A stretch of DNA of 35,122 nucleotides from SAR324 cluster bacterium. GTDB lineage: Bacteria > SAR324 > XYD2-FULL-50-16. The stretch spans positions 1-35,122 of the forward strand of contig JANQLH010000278.1 of assembly GCA_028280735.1 (NCBI GenBank), given 5' to 3'. The notes beneath the pieces were generated by a model, which searched no databases, had not been told where the DNA came from, and was given only the letters and a program-made list of their open reading frames with translations. Every line of letters begins with the position of its first letter. The stretch's first letter is position 1. Of this stretch, positions 17,076-24,672 are shown in pieces. Position numbers and translations under genes: made by a program.

Positions 17076-17618
17076 CTATTTGACTACCTGGTATTTTAAC
17101 AGCAGGGTTTTTGTTTCATTTAGTGTTTCCAGGTTTTCCAGTTTTAGTGCTACGTTGTGGCTAATACTGGTTGCCAGGTGCATTCCTTCCGGCATTAACA
17201 ATGCTTCAATAGTCAGGTAAATATCATCAACCAGGTTGTGCTCAAAACATTGGGCATTGATTTGAGGTCCACCAAGCAAAGCAACACGTTTAACCTTCTT
17301 TCCATCCAATTGATATAAAAGCTCTTTAACCGACCCCTGGTGGAAGCTTACCATTTCATGTTCGCGGAAATTATCCGGATGGTTTGTCATGACATAAAAG
17401 CGCACTCCCTCGTAGGGTTTGCATCCAATGGATCGATATGTATTGGCACCCATGATGACTGTCCCGATATCCCTTGTTTTTTTAAGGAACTGTTCCCTGT
17501 CTTCCTCCGAAGTCCATTCAAAGGAATTCTGCACTTCCTTTTGTGCGACCACACCATTCACGGACATCACCATCAGCAAGGAGACTTTTGGGTAAGTGAG
17601 ACTGTTAGATTCGATCAT
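17076..17618 (-). CDS. Dihydrofolate reductase / RibD C-terminal family protein
   Basis: A 180-residue NADPH-binding reductase of the DHFR/RibD-C superfamily: VSLLMVMSVNGVVA near the N-terminus, GTVIMGANTYRSIG, VRFYVMTNHPDNF and the dinucleotide-type loop KKVKRVALLGGPQINAQCF. FolE2 lies on the same strand 1 kb away, so a pterin or folate substrate is plausible, but the family also includes riboflavin-pathway and other reductases. No classical DHFR active-site WP motif follows the MSVNG segment, so it is not a standard FolA. The start overlaps a small VTT-like fragment by 14 bases. Confidence 0.8.
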   Translation of the reverse strand: MIESNSLTYPKVSLLMVMSVNGVVAQKEVQNSFEWTSEEDREQFLKKTRDIGTVIMGANTYRSIGCKPYEGVRFYVMTNHPDNFREHEMVSFHQGSVKELLYQLDGKKVKRVALLGGPQINAQCFEHNLVDDIYLTIEALLMPEGMHLATSISHNVALKLENLETLNETKTLLLKYQVVK

Positions 17619-17790
17619 ATATCAGAATATATGCAATTGGAGCCATTACGCTCCACCGTTGGATAAAATCCTCAATTAAGTGTTGCAAACCGCTAAAGCT
17701 CAGATCTGATTTCAGGAAATTAAAGAAAAATACCAAGATAACACCAAGCCAGAATCCCAATAGTGTTAAACGAACATATTTATGATTCAT
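17605..17790 (-). pseudogene. Probable N-terminal fragment of a VTT/TVP38-like membrane protein
   Basis: Sixty-one codons encode a membrane helix (LTLLGFWLGVILVFFFNFL), a short amphipathic stretch and RWSVMAPIAYILIY, then stop. This arrangement (one helix, then 'xxWxxxAPIAYxLIY') resembles the first 60 residues of TVP38/TMEM64 proteins, whose conserved core should follow but is absent. The frame ends where the DHFR-like gene begins. It may be a truncated remnant, or less likely a genuine small membrane protein. Its upstream CAGGA site is far from the ATG. Confidence 0.4.
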
Positions 17791-18252
17791 GGAAAATCGT
17801 CATTCCTGAAGATAGCATGTTTGATGTCAGATCCGTTATCAGTTTGTTTTTAGTACTTTAATCTGCAAAAACTTGACCGAAATGCAGAAAGCCTTGGAAA
17901 GCGTTCAAGTACAGGTCTATCGTATTGCTTAAAAGCAAGGTGAATATGATCACATGTGGATTTGGTTTAAAGCTTTTGTATCATTTGTTAAGTTGTGCCC
18001 CTTAAAGATCATTGTAATAAGGATACTCAAGGTTGTAAAACCCGGAATTTCAAGGCTGGACAATAGGAACTTTTAGTTGACACATGCTCAAAGGATTATG
18101 ATATAATAGTCCATAAAAGTTCCTTACTTTATTTGGTGCAGAAAAGGGGGCTGACTATCAGTATTATGGGAAGTAAGGTCTTGTTTGCGGAACACAGCCT
18201 GAACGATTCCCTCGCTTCTGCCTTTTGCAACCCAATTTCAAAAGAATTTAAC
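17791..18252. other. Upstream region of cheW
   Basis: No gene recognised. It contains the TTGACA/TATAAT promoter and flanking inverted repeat at 18065-18124. An upstream extension of the cheW frame (from GTG 18133) overlaps the last 120 bases, but its composition does not resemble CheW. Confidence 0.5.
18065..18124 (+). promoter_or_regulatory. Sigma-70-type promoter inside an 11-bp inverted repeat
   Basis: TTGACA (18077-18082) and TATAAT (18102-18107) are both perfect consensus boxes with a 19-base spacer. They are enclosed by AGGAACTTTTA (18065-18075) and its exact reverse complement TAAAAGTTCCT (18114-18124). The right arm would fall at the transcription start. This predicts a strong, possibly repressed, vegetative promoter for cheW with a leader of about 140 bases. 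Confidence 0.65.
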
Positions 18253-18780
18253 ATGGCTGAACTTGAAATTGCTGAAACCAATCAGTATCTGACATTTCAA
18301 TTGTCGGAAGAAATTTTTGCACTCGATATTGCAAAGGTGCGGGAAGTTTTAGAATATACCAAAGTAACCAAAGTTCCCCAGACTCCGGATATGATGATCG
18401 GTGTGATCAACCTGAGGGGTAGTGTCGTTCCTGTTATCGATTTGCGGTTGAAGTTCGGAATGGGAATGAGTGAACGAACTGTAAACACATGTATAATCAT
18501 TATTGAGGTTTCCATTGATAGTGAGATTACTCTAATCGGTGCGCTTGTGGATTCTGTCAAGGAAGTGATGGACATGGATTCGGATCATATTGAGCCTCCT
18601 CCGAAAATAGGCACACAATTGAATACCGAGTTTATCAAAGGAATGGGAAAGCAGAATGAACAGTTTGTCATCATTCTGGATATTGAAAAGATTTTTAGTG
18701 TAGATGAACTATCAATGGTGCAGGCTGTATCCAATGAAGCTTCAGTAGCTGTGGAAGAAGAGGAAGAAACTGCAAGCTGA
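18253..18780 (+). CDS. cheW: Chemotaxis coupling protein CheW
   Basis: A 175-residue CheW-fold adaptor: NQYLTFQLSEEIFALDIAKV, VREVLEYTKVTKVPQTPDMM, GVINLRGSVVPVIDLRLKFGM and the C-terminal FIKGMGKQNEQFVIILDIEKIF. CheW links chemoreceptors to the CheA kinase at the inner membrane. ATG 18253 is chosen because MAELEIAETNQYLTF is the usual CheW opening; longer forms from ATG 18166 or GTG 18133 have 29-40 extra residues with no CheW similarity. The tail is acidic (VEEEEETAS). No cheA, receptor or flagellar gene is adjacent, so it is an orphan copy. Its own strong promoter lies about 150 bases upstream. Confidence 0.9.
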   Translation: MAELEIAETNQYLTFQLSEEIFALDIAKVREVLEYTKVTKVPQTPDMMIGVINLRGSVVPVIDLRLKFGMGMSERTVNTCIIIIEVSIDSEITLIGALVDSVKEVMDMDSDHIEPPPKIGTQLNTEFIKGMGKQNEQFVIILDIEKIFSVDELSMVQAVSNEASVAVEEEEETAS

Positions 18781-18791
18781 AAAACAAGTAG

Positions 18792-18812
18792 AGCCCCCTG
18801 CAATTGGGGGCT
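18792..18812. terminator. Hairpin between convergent cheW and ABC permease genes
   Basis: AGCCCCC (18792-18798) pairs perfectly with GGGGGCT (18806-18812) around a 7-base loop. It lies 12 bases after the cheW stop and 5 bases after the permease stop on the other strand. Neither side has an immediate long T tract (a short one lies on the minus side), so it is a probable bidirectional terminator of moderate strength. Confidence 0.55.
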
Positions 18813-18816
18813 TGAA

Positions 18817-19590
18817 TCATGTTCTAATCCCCACTCCCCGGTTCATCAAATACAAAGCCCACCCCCACAACAAGACAATAAACAGGGCAATCATGCTGTA
18901 GGTTTCCAGTAATCCGACGTCCGAAACTCCTAAAATGCCGTATCTGAAACCGTTGACCATGTATACGATGGGATTAGCCTTGGAAACAGCAGCCCAGAAC
19001 GGTGGCAGCAGATTAATCGAGTAAAAGACCCCTCCCAGGTAGGTTAGCGGTGTCAAAACAAAGGTCGGGACGATGGAAATATCATCAAACTTGTTGGCAA
19101 AAATCGCATTGATAAATCCACCTAATGAAAAAAGAACGGCGGTAAGAAATACAATACTGACCGTTATCAGAAGGTTAAACACAGAGAGTTTGGTGAAAAA
19201 GAGGGCCAATACGGTGACGATTGCTCCTACCGAAATCCCTCTGGCGACACCTCCCATGACAAAGCCGCTAATTATGATGTAGTTGGGTAGCGGAGAGACA
19301 AGCATTTCCTCCACACTTCTCTGGAACTTGGAGCTGAAGAATGAAGAGACAACATTGGAATAGGAATTGGTGATAATCGACATCATAATCAAACCGGGTA
19401 CGATATACTGCATATAATCGTAGCCACCCATTTCACCGATCCTTGATCCAATCAACTGACCAAAAATTACAAAATAGAGAACTACAGTGATAGCTGGTGG
19501 AATCAGAGTTTGAACCCATATTCTCAAAAACCGTTTTATCTCTTTAAAGACGATGATGCGAAATGCGATGAATTGTTCTTTGAAATTCAT
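18817..19590 (-). CDS. ABC-2 type transporter permease
   Basis: A 257-residue inner-membrane permease with six predicted helices. The ABC-2 pattern is clear: N-terminal FKEIKRFLRIWVQTLIPPAIT, a central FFSSKFQRSVEEMLVSPLPN coupling region, and the late TPLTYLGGVFYSINLLPPFW motif typical of DrrB/NodJ-like exporters. It pairs with the ATPase encoded 54 bases upstream in the same direction to form an exporter of a drug, polysaccharide or lipid-like compound; the substrate is not evident. GAGAAAG lies before the ATG. Confidence 0.92.
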   Translation of the reverse strand: MNFKEQFIAFRIIVFKEIKRFLRIWVQTLIPPAITVVLYFVIFGQLIGSRIGEMGGYDYMQYIVPGLIMMSIITNSYSNVVSSFFSSKFQRSVEEMLVSPLPNYIIISGFVMGGVARGISVGAIVTVLALFFTKLSVFNLLITVSIVFLTAVLFSLGGFINAIFANKFDDISIVPTFVLTPLTYLGGVFYSINLLPPFWAAVSKANPIVYMVNGFRYGILGVSDVGLLETYSMIALFIVLLWGWALYLMNRGVGIRT

Positions 19591-19644
19591 AATTCTTTCT
19601 CAATAAGACCACGATGATTCTGAATTATCTGTCTCGTAACTTTG

Positions 19645-20595
19645 TTATGTATCATGAGACATGCTTTGATGGTTTTCTATCCTGCCGTTACTAACCAGGT
19701 TTACAAAAAGCTCTTCAAGCCTGTTTGTCTTGTTTCGCATACTCTTAACTTTGATTCCGGATAGTTCCAGGGAACTGAAGATTTCATTGAGTGTACGATC
19801 CTTGGTGAGATCCACTTCCAAGGTAGTCGAATCTATCAGTTTAGAGCTGCAGTTCGGTAAATCCGGAGCAGAATCCAAACCGGATTCCAGATCCAACACA
19901 AATGTCTCTTTATCCAGCTTGGTCAGTAGTTCCTTCATGGTGGTATTTTCAATAATTTCCCCATGATTAATAATCGCGATAGTGCGACACAATTGTTCTG
20001 CTTCTTCCAGGTAATGGGTTGTCAGAATAATTGTGGTTCCATTCCTGTTTATTTCCTCCAGAAAATTCCACATGGAACGCCTCAGTTCGATATCTACACC
20101 GGCTGTGGGTTCGTCCAAAATAAGCAGCTTGGGTTCGTGCACCAGGGCCCTGGCTATCATCAGACGTCTTTTCATCCCTCCTGAAAGCATTCTGGACGAT
20201 TCGTCCCTTTTATCCCAGATATCAAGGAGCTTCAAATATTTCTCGACTCTCTTCAGTGAAGTTTTGGGTTCGATACCAAAGTATCCGGCTTGATAAAACA
20301 AGATGTCTTTAACTTTTTCAAAGAAATTAAAATTAAACTCCTGGGGAACAACGCCAATGTATTTCTTTGCCAGGGCAAAATTGATATCAATATTCTGATC
20401 GAAAATGGTAACTTCCCCTTCGGATTTATTAATCAACGAACTGATAATTCCGATTGTGGTGGATTTCCCTGCTCCATTGGGTCCCAGCAAGGCCATGAAG
20501 TCACCTTGTTTAACATCGAAACTGATCCCCTTTAGGGCTTCGACGCCTCCATTAAACGTTTTTTTTAAATTATGAACAGAGAGCGCAAGGTTCAT
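19645..20595 (-). CDS. ABC transporter ATP-binding protein (ABC-2 exporter)
   Basis: A 316-residue ATPase: Walker A GPNGAGKST near residue 38, Q-loop VVPQEFNF, signature LSGGMKRRL near 140, Walker B LLILDEPTAGVD and switch His in ILTTHYLEE. A C-terminal extension of about 90 residues follows, as in DrrA/CcmA-type exporters. It supplies energy to the permease encoded next. AGGAG is 6 bases before the ATG. The C-terminal MSHDT end is followed by the permease start after 54 bases, consistent with one operon. Confidence 0.93.
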   Translation of the reverse strand: MNLALSVHNLKKTFNGGVEALKGISFDVKQGDFMALLGPNGAGKSTTIGIISSLINKSEGEVTIFDQNIDINFALAKKYIGVVPQEFNFNFFEKVKDILFYQAGYFGIEPKTSLKRVEKYLKLLDIWDKRDESSRMLSGGMKRRLMIARALVHEPKLLILDEPTAGVDIELRRSMWNFLEEINRNGTTIILTTHYLEEAEQLCRTIAIINHGEIIENTTMKELLTKLDKETFVLDLESGLDSAPDLPNCSSKLIDSTTLEVDLTKDRTLNEIFSSLELSGIKVKSMRNKTNRLEELFVNLVSNGRIENHQSMSHDT

Positions 20596-20684
20596 TTGGT
20601 TCTCCTGAAAGTGGACTTATAATTCGGAAAGCAATTAGACTATCATACCTTGATATAACCGGAGATGGAAAGCGTCAAACCGGA

Positions 20685-21062
20685 TTAAGGGTAATCCGGA
20701 TATGCCTTCTGCCAGGCGTGAGTGCCCCCCTTCAGGTTATAGAGGTTTTTATAACCATTCTTGTATAAAACACGGGCAGCTGCGTTACCCATCGGACCTG
20801 ATTCGCAGTATAGAAAGATTGGCGTGGTTTTGTCGGCGGGAAAACGATGCAGGTTATTCCGGATATTGTTGTAAGGAACAAATAGATCGGTTCCTTTAAT
20901 ATGAACCTGCTCCGGGATATGAACGTCTACCAGAAATATATCTTGTTCTGCCAGACGTTGAGACAGCTCATGCGGAGTGATCTCTTTTAAATAACCTGGT
21001 TTTAAAAACTGGCACGAGATTACAAAAGGAATGATGGTTATTACATACAACAGTGATTTCAT
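20685..21062 (-). CDS. Rhodanese-like lipoprotein
   Basis: A 125-residue rhodanese-domain protein. The N-terminus is a lipoprotein signal with lipobox VISC (Cys17), so it is probably tethered to a membrane on the periplasmic side. Rhodanese blocks follow: ITPHELSQRL, IFLVDVHIPEQ, the active-site loop YCESGPMG with Cys86, and the closing NLKGGTHAWQKAYPDYP. It could carry persulfide sulfur or reduce/transfer sulfane sulfur. It starts 5 bases after the histidine kinase stop and is probably co-transcribed. Confidence 0.88.
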   Translation of the reverse strand: MKSLLYVITIIPFVISCQFLKPGYLKEITPHELSQRLAEQDIFLVDVHIPEQVHIKGTDLFVPYNNIRNNLHRFPADKTTPIFLYCESGPMGNAAARVLYKNGYKNLYNLKGGTHAWQKAYPDYP

Positions 21063-21067
21063 GGCAG

Positions 21068-22468
21068 TTAACTTCTATCTTGGGGGATTTTCAAATAAAC
21101 GGTGGTACCAACGTTCTTCTGACTGAATATCTCGATCCATGCATCCATGGATGCGGCTAATTGTTTGGTCATTGGAAGACCAAGGCCGATACCGCCTTCT
21201 TCTCTTGTATTTGTTTCCTGAGTTTGGGAAAACAACTCCAAGGCAACGAGAATCTGTTCCTCGGACATTCCTCTTCCCTGGTCTGTTACTTCGATGACCA
21301 ATAACCTGTAGTGTTTCTCATCCAGAATTGACGCATCCAGGTAAATTTCATTTTGATTGCTGTTTTTATCCGCATTGCTTAACAGTTCGTAAATTATATC
21401 CACCACTTTTCCTTTATCAAAACTGGCGATCAGTGGTCCCTGTAACTTACAACAGAATGTGTTGATATGTTCCAGTTTGGATCGTTTGTAAAAATCCATG
21501 GCTTCGATCAATACTTCTCTGGTGTCTGTATCCTTATCTATTTGAGTTGCAGAACGAACTTCAACTTCGGTGAATCTTAGAATTCTTGAAACATGAGACA
21601 ACAGGGTTTGTCCCTTGCTCATGATCGATTTTAATTCCCTGCTTTCCGGATCTTTTAGCATTTGAAGCTGTGTCAATCCCAGGATACCGTTTAACGGCGT
21701 GTTTAGTTCGTGTGAAATAATATCCAGAAAGCGGCTTTTTGCCCGGTTGGCTTCCTCCGCTTTTTCCTTTTCGAGATGTAGTTGAAGGTTTTTTTGTTTG
21801 CTTCGTTCCTCTGTCAAAACGTAGTAGCCTACCGATTGTTTTCTTAGTTTTTGATTGTTTCTGACTACTTTGGCCAATACAGCCGTGAACAAAGCCAATA
21901 TCAATATTTTGTCCAGTTCCGCTCCGACAAGAATATAATCTGAACTCACGCTTTCAAGATGGTTGAAAGTTATCTTCATCGGTTCTTTAACCAGCGCGAA
22001 TCCAAACAGCGTCAACCAACAAATGATTGCAGATATCCCCGAGACGATGACATATATTGTCTGAGTCCTTAAGGACTGGATGGTTATAAATAAAAAGAAA
22101 TACACGTAGGTGGGAGATTTTAGGAACATTTGAGCCGGTTGAAGATATTGACTGTGATAAGAGAACATTATCGCGCTTAAAGCAACAAAATCAGAAACAG
22201 CAAAGATGTGTTTTGTCCATCTGTTTTGAATTCTACGATGGGCCAGCACCGATTCTGCTGTAAGCAGGACGACATACATCAACATCATCGCCAGGGTGAG
22301 ATTGAAATTCCTGCCTTCCTGAAAGCCTTTTGTCGTTAAATAAAAAATGACAAACAGGACAAAGATAATAAAAAGCTTGATTCGGCTGATTAAAATCCCT
22401 GTTTTCTCATTTTCTTGTTGTAGAAGTAATTTGACTTTATCAGCAGCATCATTTGAATTTTGAGCCAT
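21068..22468 (-). CDS. Membrane histidine kinase without receiver domain
   Basis: A 466-residue sensor kinase. The N-terminal 200 residues hold about six membrane helices (roughly 28-46, 56-74, 88-105, 120-135, 140-160, 185-202) and little periplasmic sequence. A coiled-coil linker (residues 205-242) leads to HisKA with phospho-acceptor His253 in ISHELNTPLNGILG, and an HATPase domain with N-box LLSNADKNSNQ, G1 DQGRGMSE and G2 GIGLGLPMTKQ. No response regulator is adjacent. The closest same-strand partner is the rhodanese lipoprotein. The start lacks a clear Shine-Dalgarno site. The signal sensed is unknown, possibly membrane-related. Confidence 0.9.
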   Translation of the reverse strand: MAQNSNDAADKVKLLLQQENEKTGILISRIKLFIIFVLFVIFYLTTKGFQEGRNFNLTLAMMLMYVVLLTAESVLAHRRIQNRWTKHIFAVSDFVALSAIMFSYHSQYLQPAQMFLKSPTYVYFFLFITIQSLRTQTIYVIVSGISAIICWLTLFGFALVKEPMKITFNHLESVSSDYILVGAELDKILILALFTAVLAKVVRNNQKLRKQSVGYYVLTEERSKQKNLQLHLEKEKAEEANRAKSRFLDIISHELNTPLNGILGLTQLQMLKDPESRELKSIMSKGQTLLSHVSRILRFTEVEVRSATQIDKDTDTREVLIEAMDFYKRSKLEHINTFCCKLQGPLIASFDKGKVVDIIYELLSNADKNSNQNEIYLDASILDEKHYRLLVIEVTDQGRGMSEEQILVALELFSQTQETNTREEGGIGLGLPMTKQLAASMDAWIEIFSQKNVGTTVYLKIPQDRS

Positions 22469-23209
22469 GAGCTTAAAAGATTTGAATCACGACACGGAAT
22501 ACACTGAAGCGATAACTTCGGTGTTCATTTTAGTTTCAATTGACCTTCAGTATTGTCAAACCCGGAAATCGACAGCGTCGGCTTGGGGCTATGCCCTTCC
22601 AAACAACAGGTTGAAAACGGTAAACATGATTCGGTGGCAAATCATTCGAATCACAAACCTGCCAACAGTCTAACCCAGGAAGTACAAAAAATGAAATGAT
22701 TATTAGTTAGTGTCTGAACGGAAAATCGCTAAACCGTTATCCAGCCTTGTGCCGGATACCTTAAATCAGCTTAAGGATCAGCGTGCTGTCAGCGTTTGGC
22801 TTAAAGCATGGCAATGACGAGCAAAAACCGGCTGAGAGCTGATCGCTGAATGCTGAAAGTACTAAGTTTCGAAGCCCCAAACTGCGTTTAAAGCTTTTGT
22901 TGGTGAGGGCTAAACTGGTTTTCGCTCGGGCACTAATTCATAACAAAATTCATAAAAAGGGTAGTTTCTTAATAGGATAAGACGACTAAAAAAGGTGAAT
23001 CGCTGATGGCAATGCGTACCTGTTATGCTGTTTAAATTGAATTTAGCGGGCTGAGCGGATGGAATACGCTGTGCATTTCTTTACTCGATTGATGCTTGAA
23101 GATGAGTTCAATAGTAATCATGAGCTTGTCTCCGGTTTTAAAGTACGGAAAAAAGTTTTCAATTCCGACTATTGTAAACTATCTGTCATCTAAGTAATAA
23201 GGCTCTTTA
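22469..23209. other. Gene-poor region with MITE-like copy 2
   Basis: Between the histidine kinase start and the lipoprotein-like fragment. It holds MITE-like copy 2 (22707-22938). Short frames at 22467-22673 and 23059-23193 have no ribosome-binding site or recognisable composition. No RNA gene was recognised. Confidence 0.5.
22707..22938 (-). mobile_element. MITE-like element, copy 2 (inverted)
   Basis: A 232-bp copy in the opposite orientation to copies 1 and 3. Its plus-strand left end TTAGTGTCTGAACGGAAAA and its right end (reverse-complemented AATTAGTGCCCGAGCGAAAA) form the terminal inverted repeats. Reverse-complemented, the interior aligns with copies 1 and 3, including TTCAGCGATCAGCTCTCAGC and ACAAGGCTGGATAA. 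Confidence 0.75.
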
Positions 23210-23335
23210 ATGATGAGGAATAATACGACACCCAGGGTTCGGCGCTTTTTGATTGTGCTGGCAGGAACTATCTTTTTAAGTGGTTGCAGCTGGTTTGGCG
23301 ATGATTGCAATTCCCGTAAACGCAAGTTGCCGTGA
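23210..23335 (+). pseudogene. Lipoprotein signal fragment (41 codons), probably a decayed gene
   Basis: The frame from ATG 23210 encodes a basic N-terminus, a hydrophobic stretch RFLIVLAGTIFLSGC with lipobox LSGC, then CSWFGDDCNSRKRKLP and stop. This is a convincing lipoprotein signal without a mature domain. After the TGA the same frame continues only 22 codons before another stop. Downstream frames on both strands contain Cys/His-rich pieces that could be shifted remnants of the mature part, but no family is recognised. It lies between two MITE-like copies. Confidence 0.4.
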
Positions 23336-24083
23336 AACCCAAGGTACGCAGGTGGGGCACCTGTGATAGCAGTTTTGGAGAGTGATCAACATAGGAGTTG
23401 ACACCAATCTCGAAAAAGCAAAGCAAATTATTTTATATAACAACCGGATGCGTCATGCGGTTCATCCGGTAATGAATCCCTGCAAGGTGCACCTGCACGA
23501 TAGGATCTGCCATCTTCCCGATTTTCTTCACCACAAGTTTACCTGCCGGCCATTCTCCAGGCCAAAAAAAGTTCCATGCAATTAGATGTCACCTAGGAAA
23601 GCGCAAACAGCACAATTGGCAGTTTGCATTTTCACATGACAATCCCGGCATGTTAATTCTACAAAAAAGGTTTGACTAATGTCGTGCTGACGGAAAACTG
23701 TCGCATCAAAACAGTCATGGTGAGTACTAGGAGGTCGCTTTTCTAAAAGCCTTTCGGAAGTGGTTATCCATCCGGGCAAGAATATTGCAGAAATTCGGCT
23801 TAATCATCTACTAATTAGTGTCTGAACGAAAACCCGTTCAAAGTGTACCAATAAGCTCTTTAAAGGCAGCTTGATGTTTCGAGTTTAAGTGCTTTCAGCG
23901 ATCAGCTCTCAGCCAGTTTTTGTACGAGTTTTCAATGTTTTATGCTGAAAGCAGACGGCTGATAGCACCTTAATTATCAAGCTGAACTTCGGTATCTAGC
24001 ACAAGGCTGGATAAGGATTTAGCGATTGTCCGTTCAGACACTAATTAAAACAAAATGTTCAATCAGCTAATGAGGAGAATTTT
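23336..24083. other. Decayed region with MITE-like copy 3
   Basis: 23336-23811 holds only broken frames, including a 67-codon Cys/His-containing frame at 23382-23585 (plus) and a minus-strand piece with CRDCH and CAVC at 23582-23779. Neither has a ribosome-binding site. 23812-24047 is MITE-like copy 3. The Sec-peroxiredoxin gene begins right after it. Confidence 0.45.
23812..24047 (+). mobile_element. MITE-like element, copy 3
   Basis: A 236-bp copy with the best-preserved terminal inverted repeats: TAATTAGTGTCTGAACG at the left and its exact reverse complement CGTTCAGACACTAATTA at the right (17 bp). The interior has the imperfect inverted repeat GCTTTCAGCGATCAGCTC / GCTGAAAGCAGACGGCTGA. It ends 36 bases before the Sec-peroxiredoxin start, so it may affect that gene's transcription. 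Confidence 0.8.
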
Positions 24084-24560
24084 ATGTCAATTGTGGAAGG
24101 AAAAGCAGCACCGGATTTCACACTACATGACCAAAACGATAAGGAGGTATCACTGTCTCAATTTAAAGGAAATATCGTTGTGGTCTATTTTTACCCCAAA
24201 GACAATACACCCGGTTGAACCAAGGAAGCCATTGGATTTCGTGAGTTACACGAAACATTTAAGGCATCCGGGGCTGTCATTCTGGGGATATCTCCTGACA
24301 GTACAGCATCCCACACTAAGTTTATTGAAAAGCAGGATTTAAACTTTACCCTGCCCTCAGATCCGGAGAAGAAGGTGATGTCCGAATATGGCGCCTTTGG
24401 AGAAAAGATTATGTACGGAAAAAAAACCGTTGGAGTCATTCGCTCAACGGTGTTGGTCGATGAGGAAGGAAAGGTATTTAAGCATTGGAAACGAGTTCAG
24501 AAAGCTGCCGACCATCCGGCCAAAGTCCTGGAAGTTATTCAGAAAGATATGAAAAAATAA
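24084..24560 (+). CDS. bcp: Selenocysteine-containing Bcp-type peroxiredoxin (UGA = Sec45)
   Basis: ATG 24084 has a GAGGAG site 7 bases upstream. The frame runs to TAA 24560 (158 residues) with one internal TGA at 24216-24218. The context FYPKDNTPG-U-TKEAIGFRELH matches the Bcp/PrxQ active site YPKDxTPGCTxExxxFRD, so UGA replaces the peroxidatic Cys45. The second Bcp cysteine (position 50) is Ile here, so this is a 1-Sec form needing an external thiol. The rest is a full Bcp: VVVYFYP before, VILGISPDSTASHTKFI, FTLPSDPEKKVMSEYGAFGEK and VIRSTVLVDEEGKV after. A SECIS-like hairpin follows the UGA. Role: thiol-dependent reduction of peroxides. Confidence 0.92.
24237..24255 (+). promoter_or_regulatory. 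Bacterial SECIS-like hairpin for Sec45
   Basis: TTTCGTG (24237-24243) pairs perfectly with CACGAAA (24249-24255) around an AGTTA loop. The loop G (24245) is 27 bases after the UGA, in the range expected for bacterial SECIS elements. The AGTT loop start is the same as in the Sec47 gene at 8831-8846. Confidence 0.78.
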
Positions 24561-24672
24561 GTCGGCTTTTGAATACGAAAGTTTATGCGCCTGATCCGCT
24601 CGAAACAGGCTAGATTGCCTGCAGGGCGGATTAGAGAGAATATTCCGGGTTTGATCCCCGTTAATCCCTTCA

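Noticed and set aside
23059-23193. A 44-codon frame between the MITE-like copies
   Set aside because: No Shine-Dalgarno site and no recognisable features.
23333-23335. TGA ending the lipoprotein fragment as a third selenocysteine codon
   Set aside because: The frame runs only 22 more codons to another TGA, there is no redox motif around it, and no clear SECIS-like hairpin was seen.
23382-23585. 67-codon frame with several Cys and His
   Set aside because: GTG start without a ribosome-binding site, no recognisable domain, and it lies in decayed DNA between repeats.
5305-24047. MITE-like copies as a CRISPR array
   Set aside because: Copies are over 230 bp, imperfect, far apart and in both orientations, with TIRs; no short regularly spaced repeats were found.
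24220-24235. CCAA/TTGG hairpin as the SECIS of the Bcp gene
   Set aside because: Only 4 bp and its loop begins 6 bases after the UGA, too close. The 7-bp stem at 24237-24255 fits much better.
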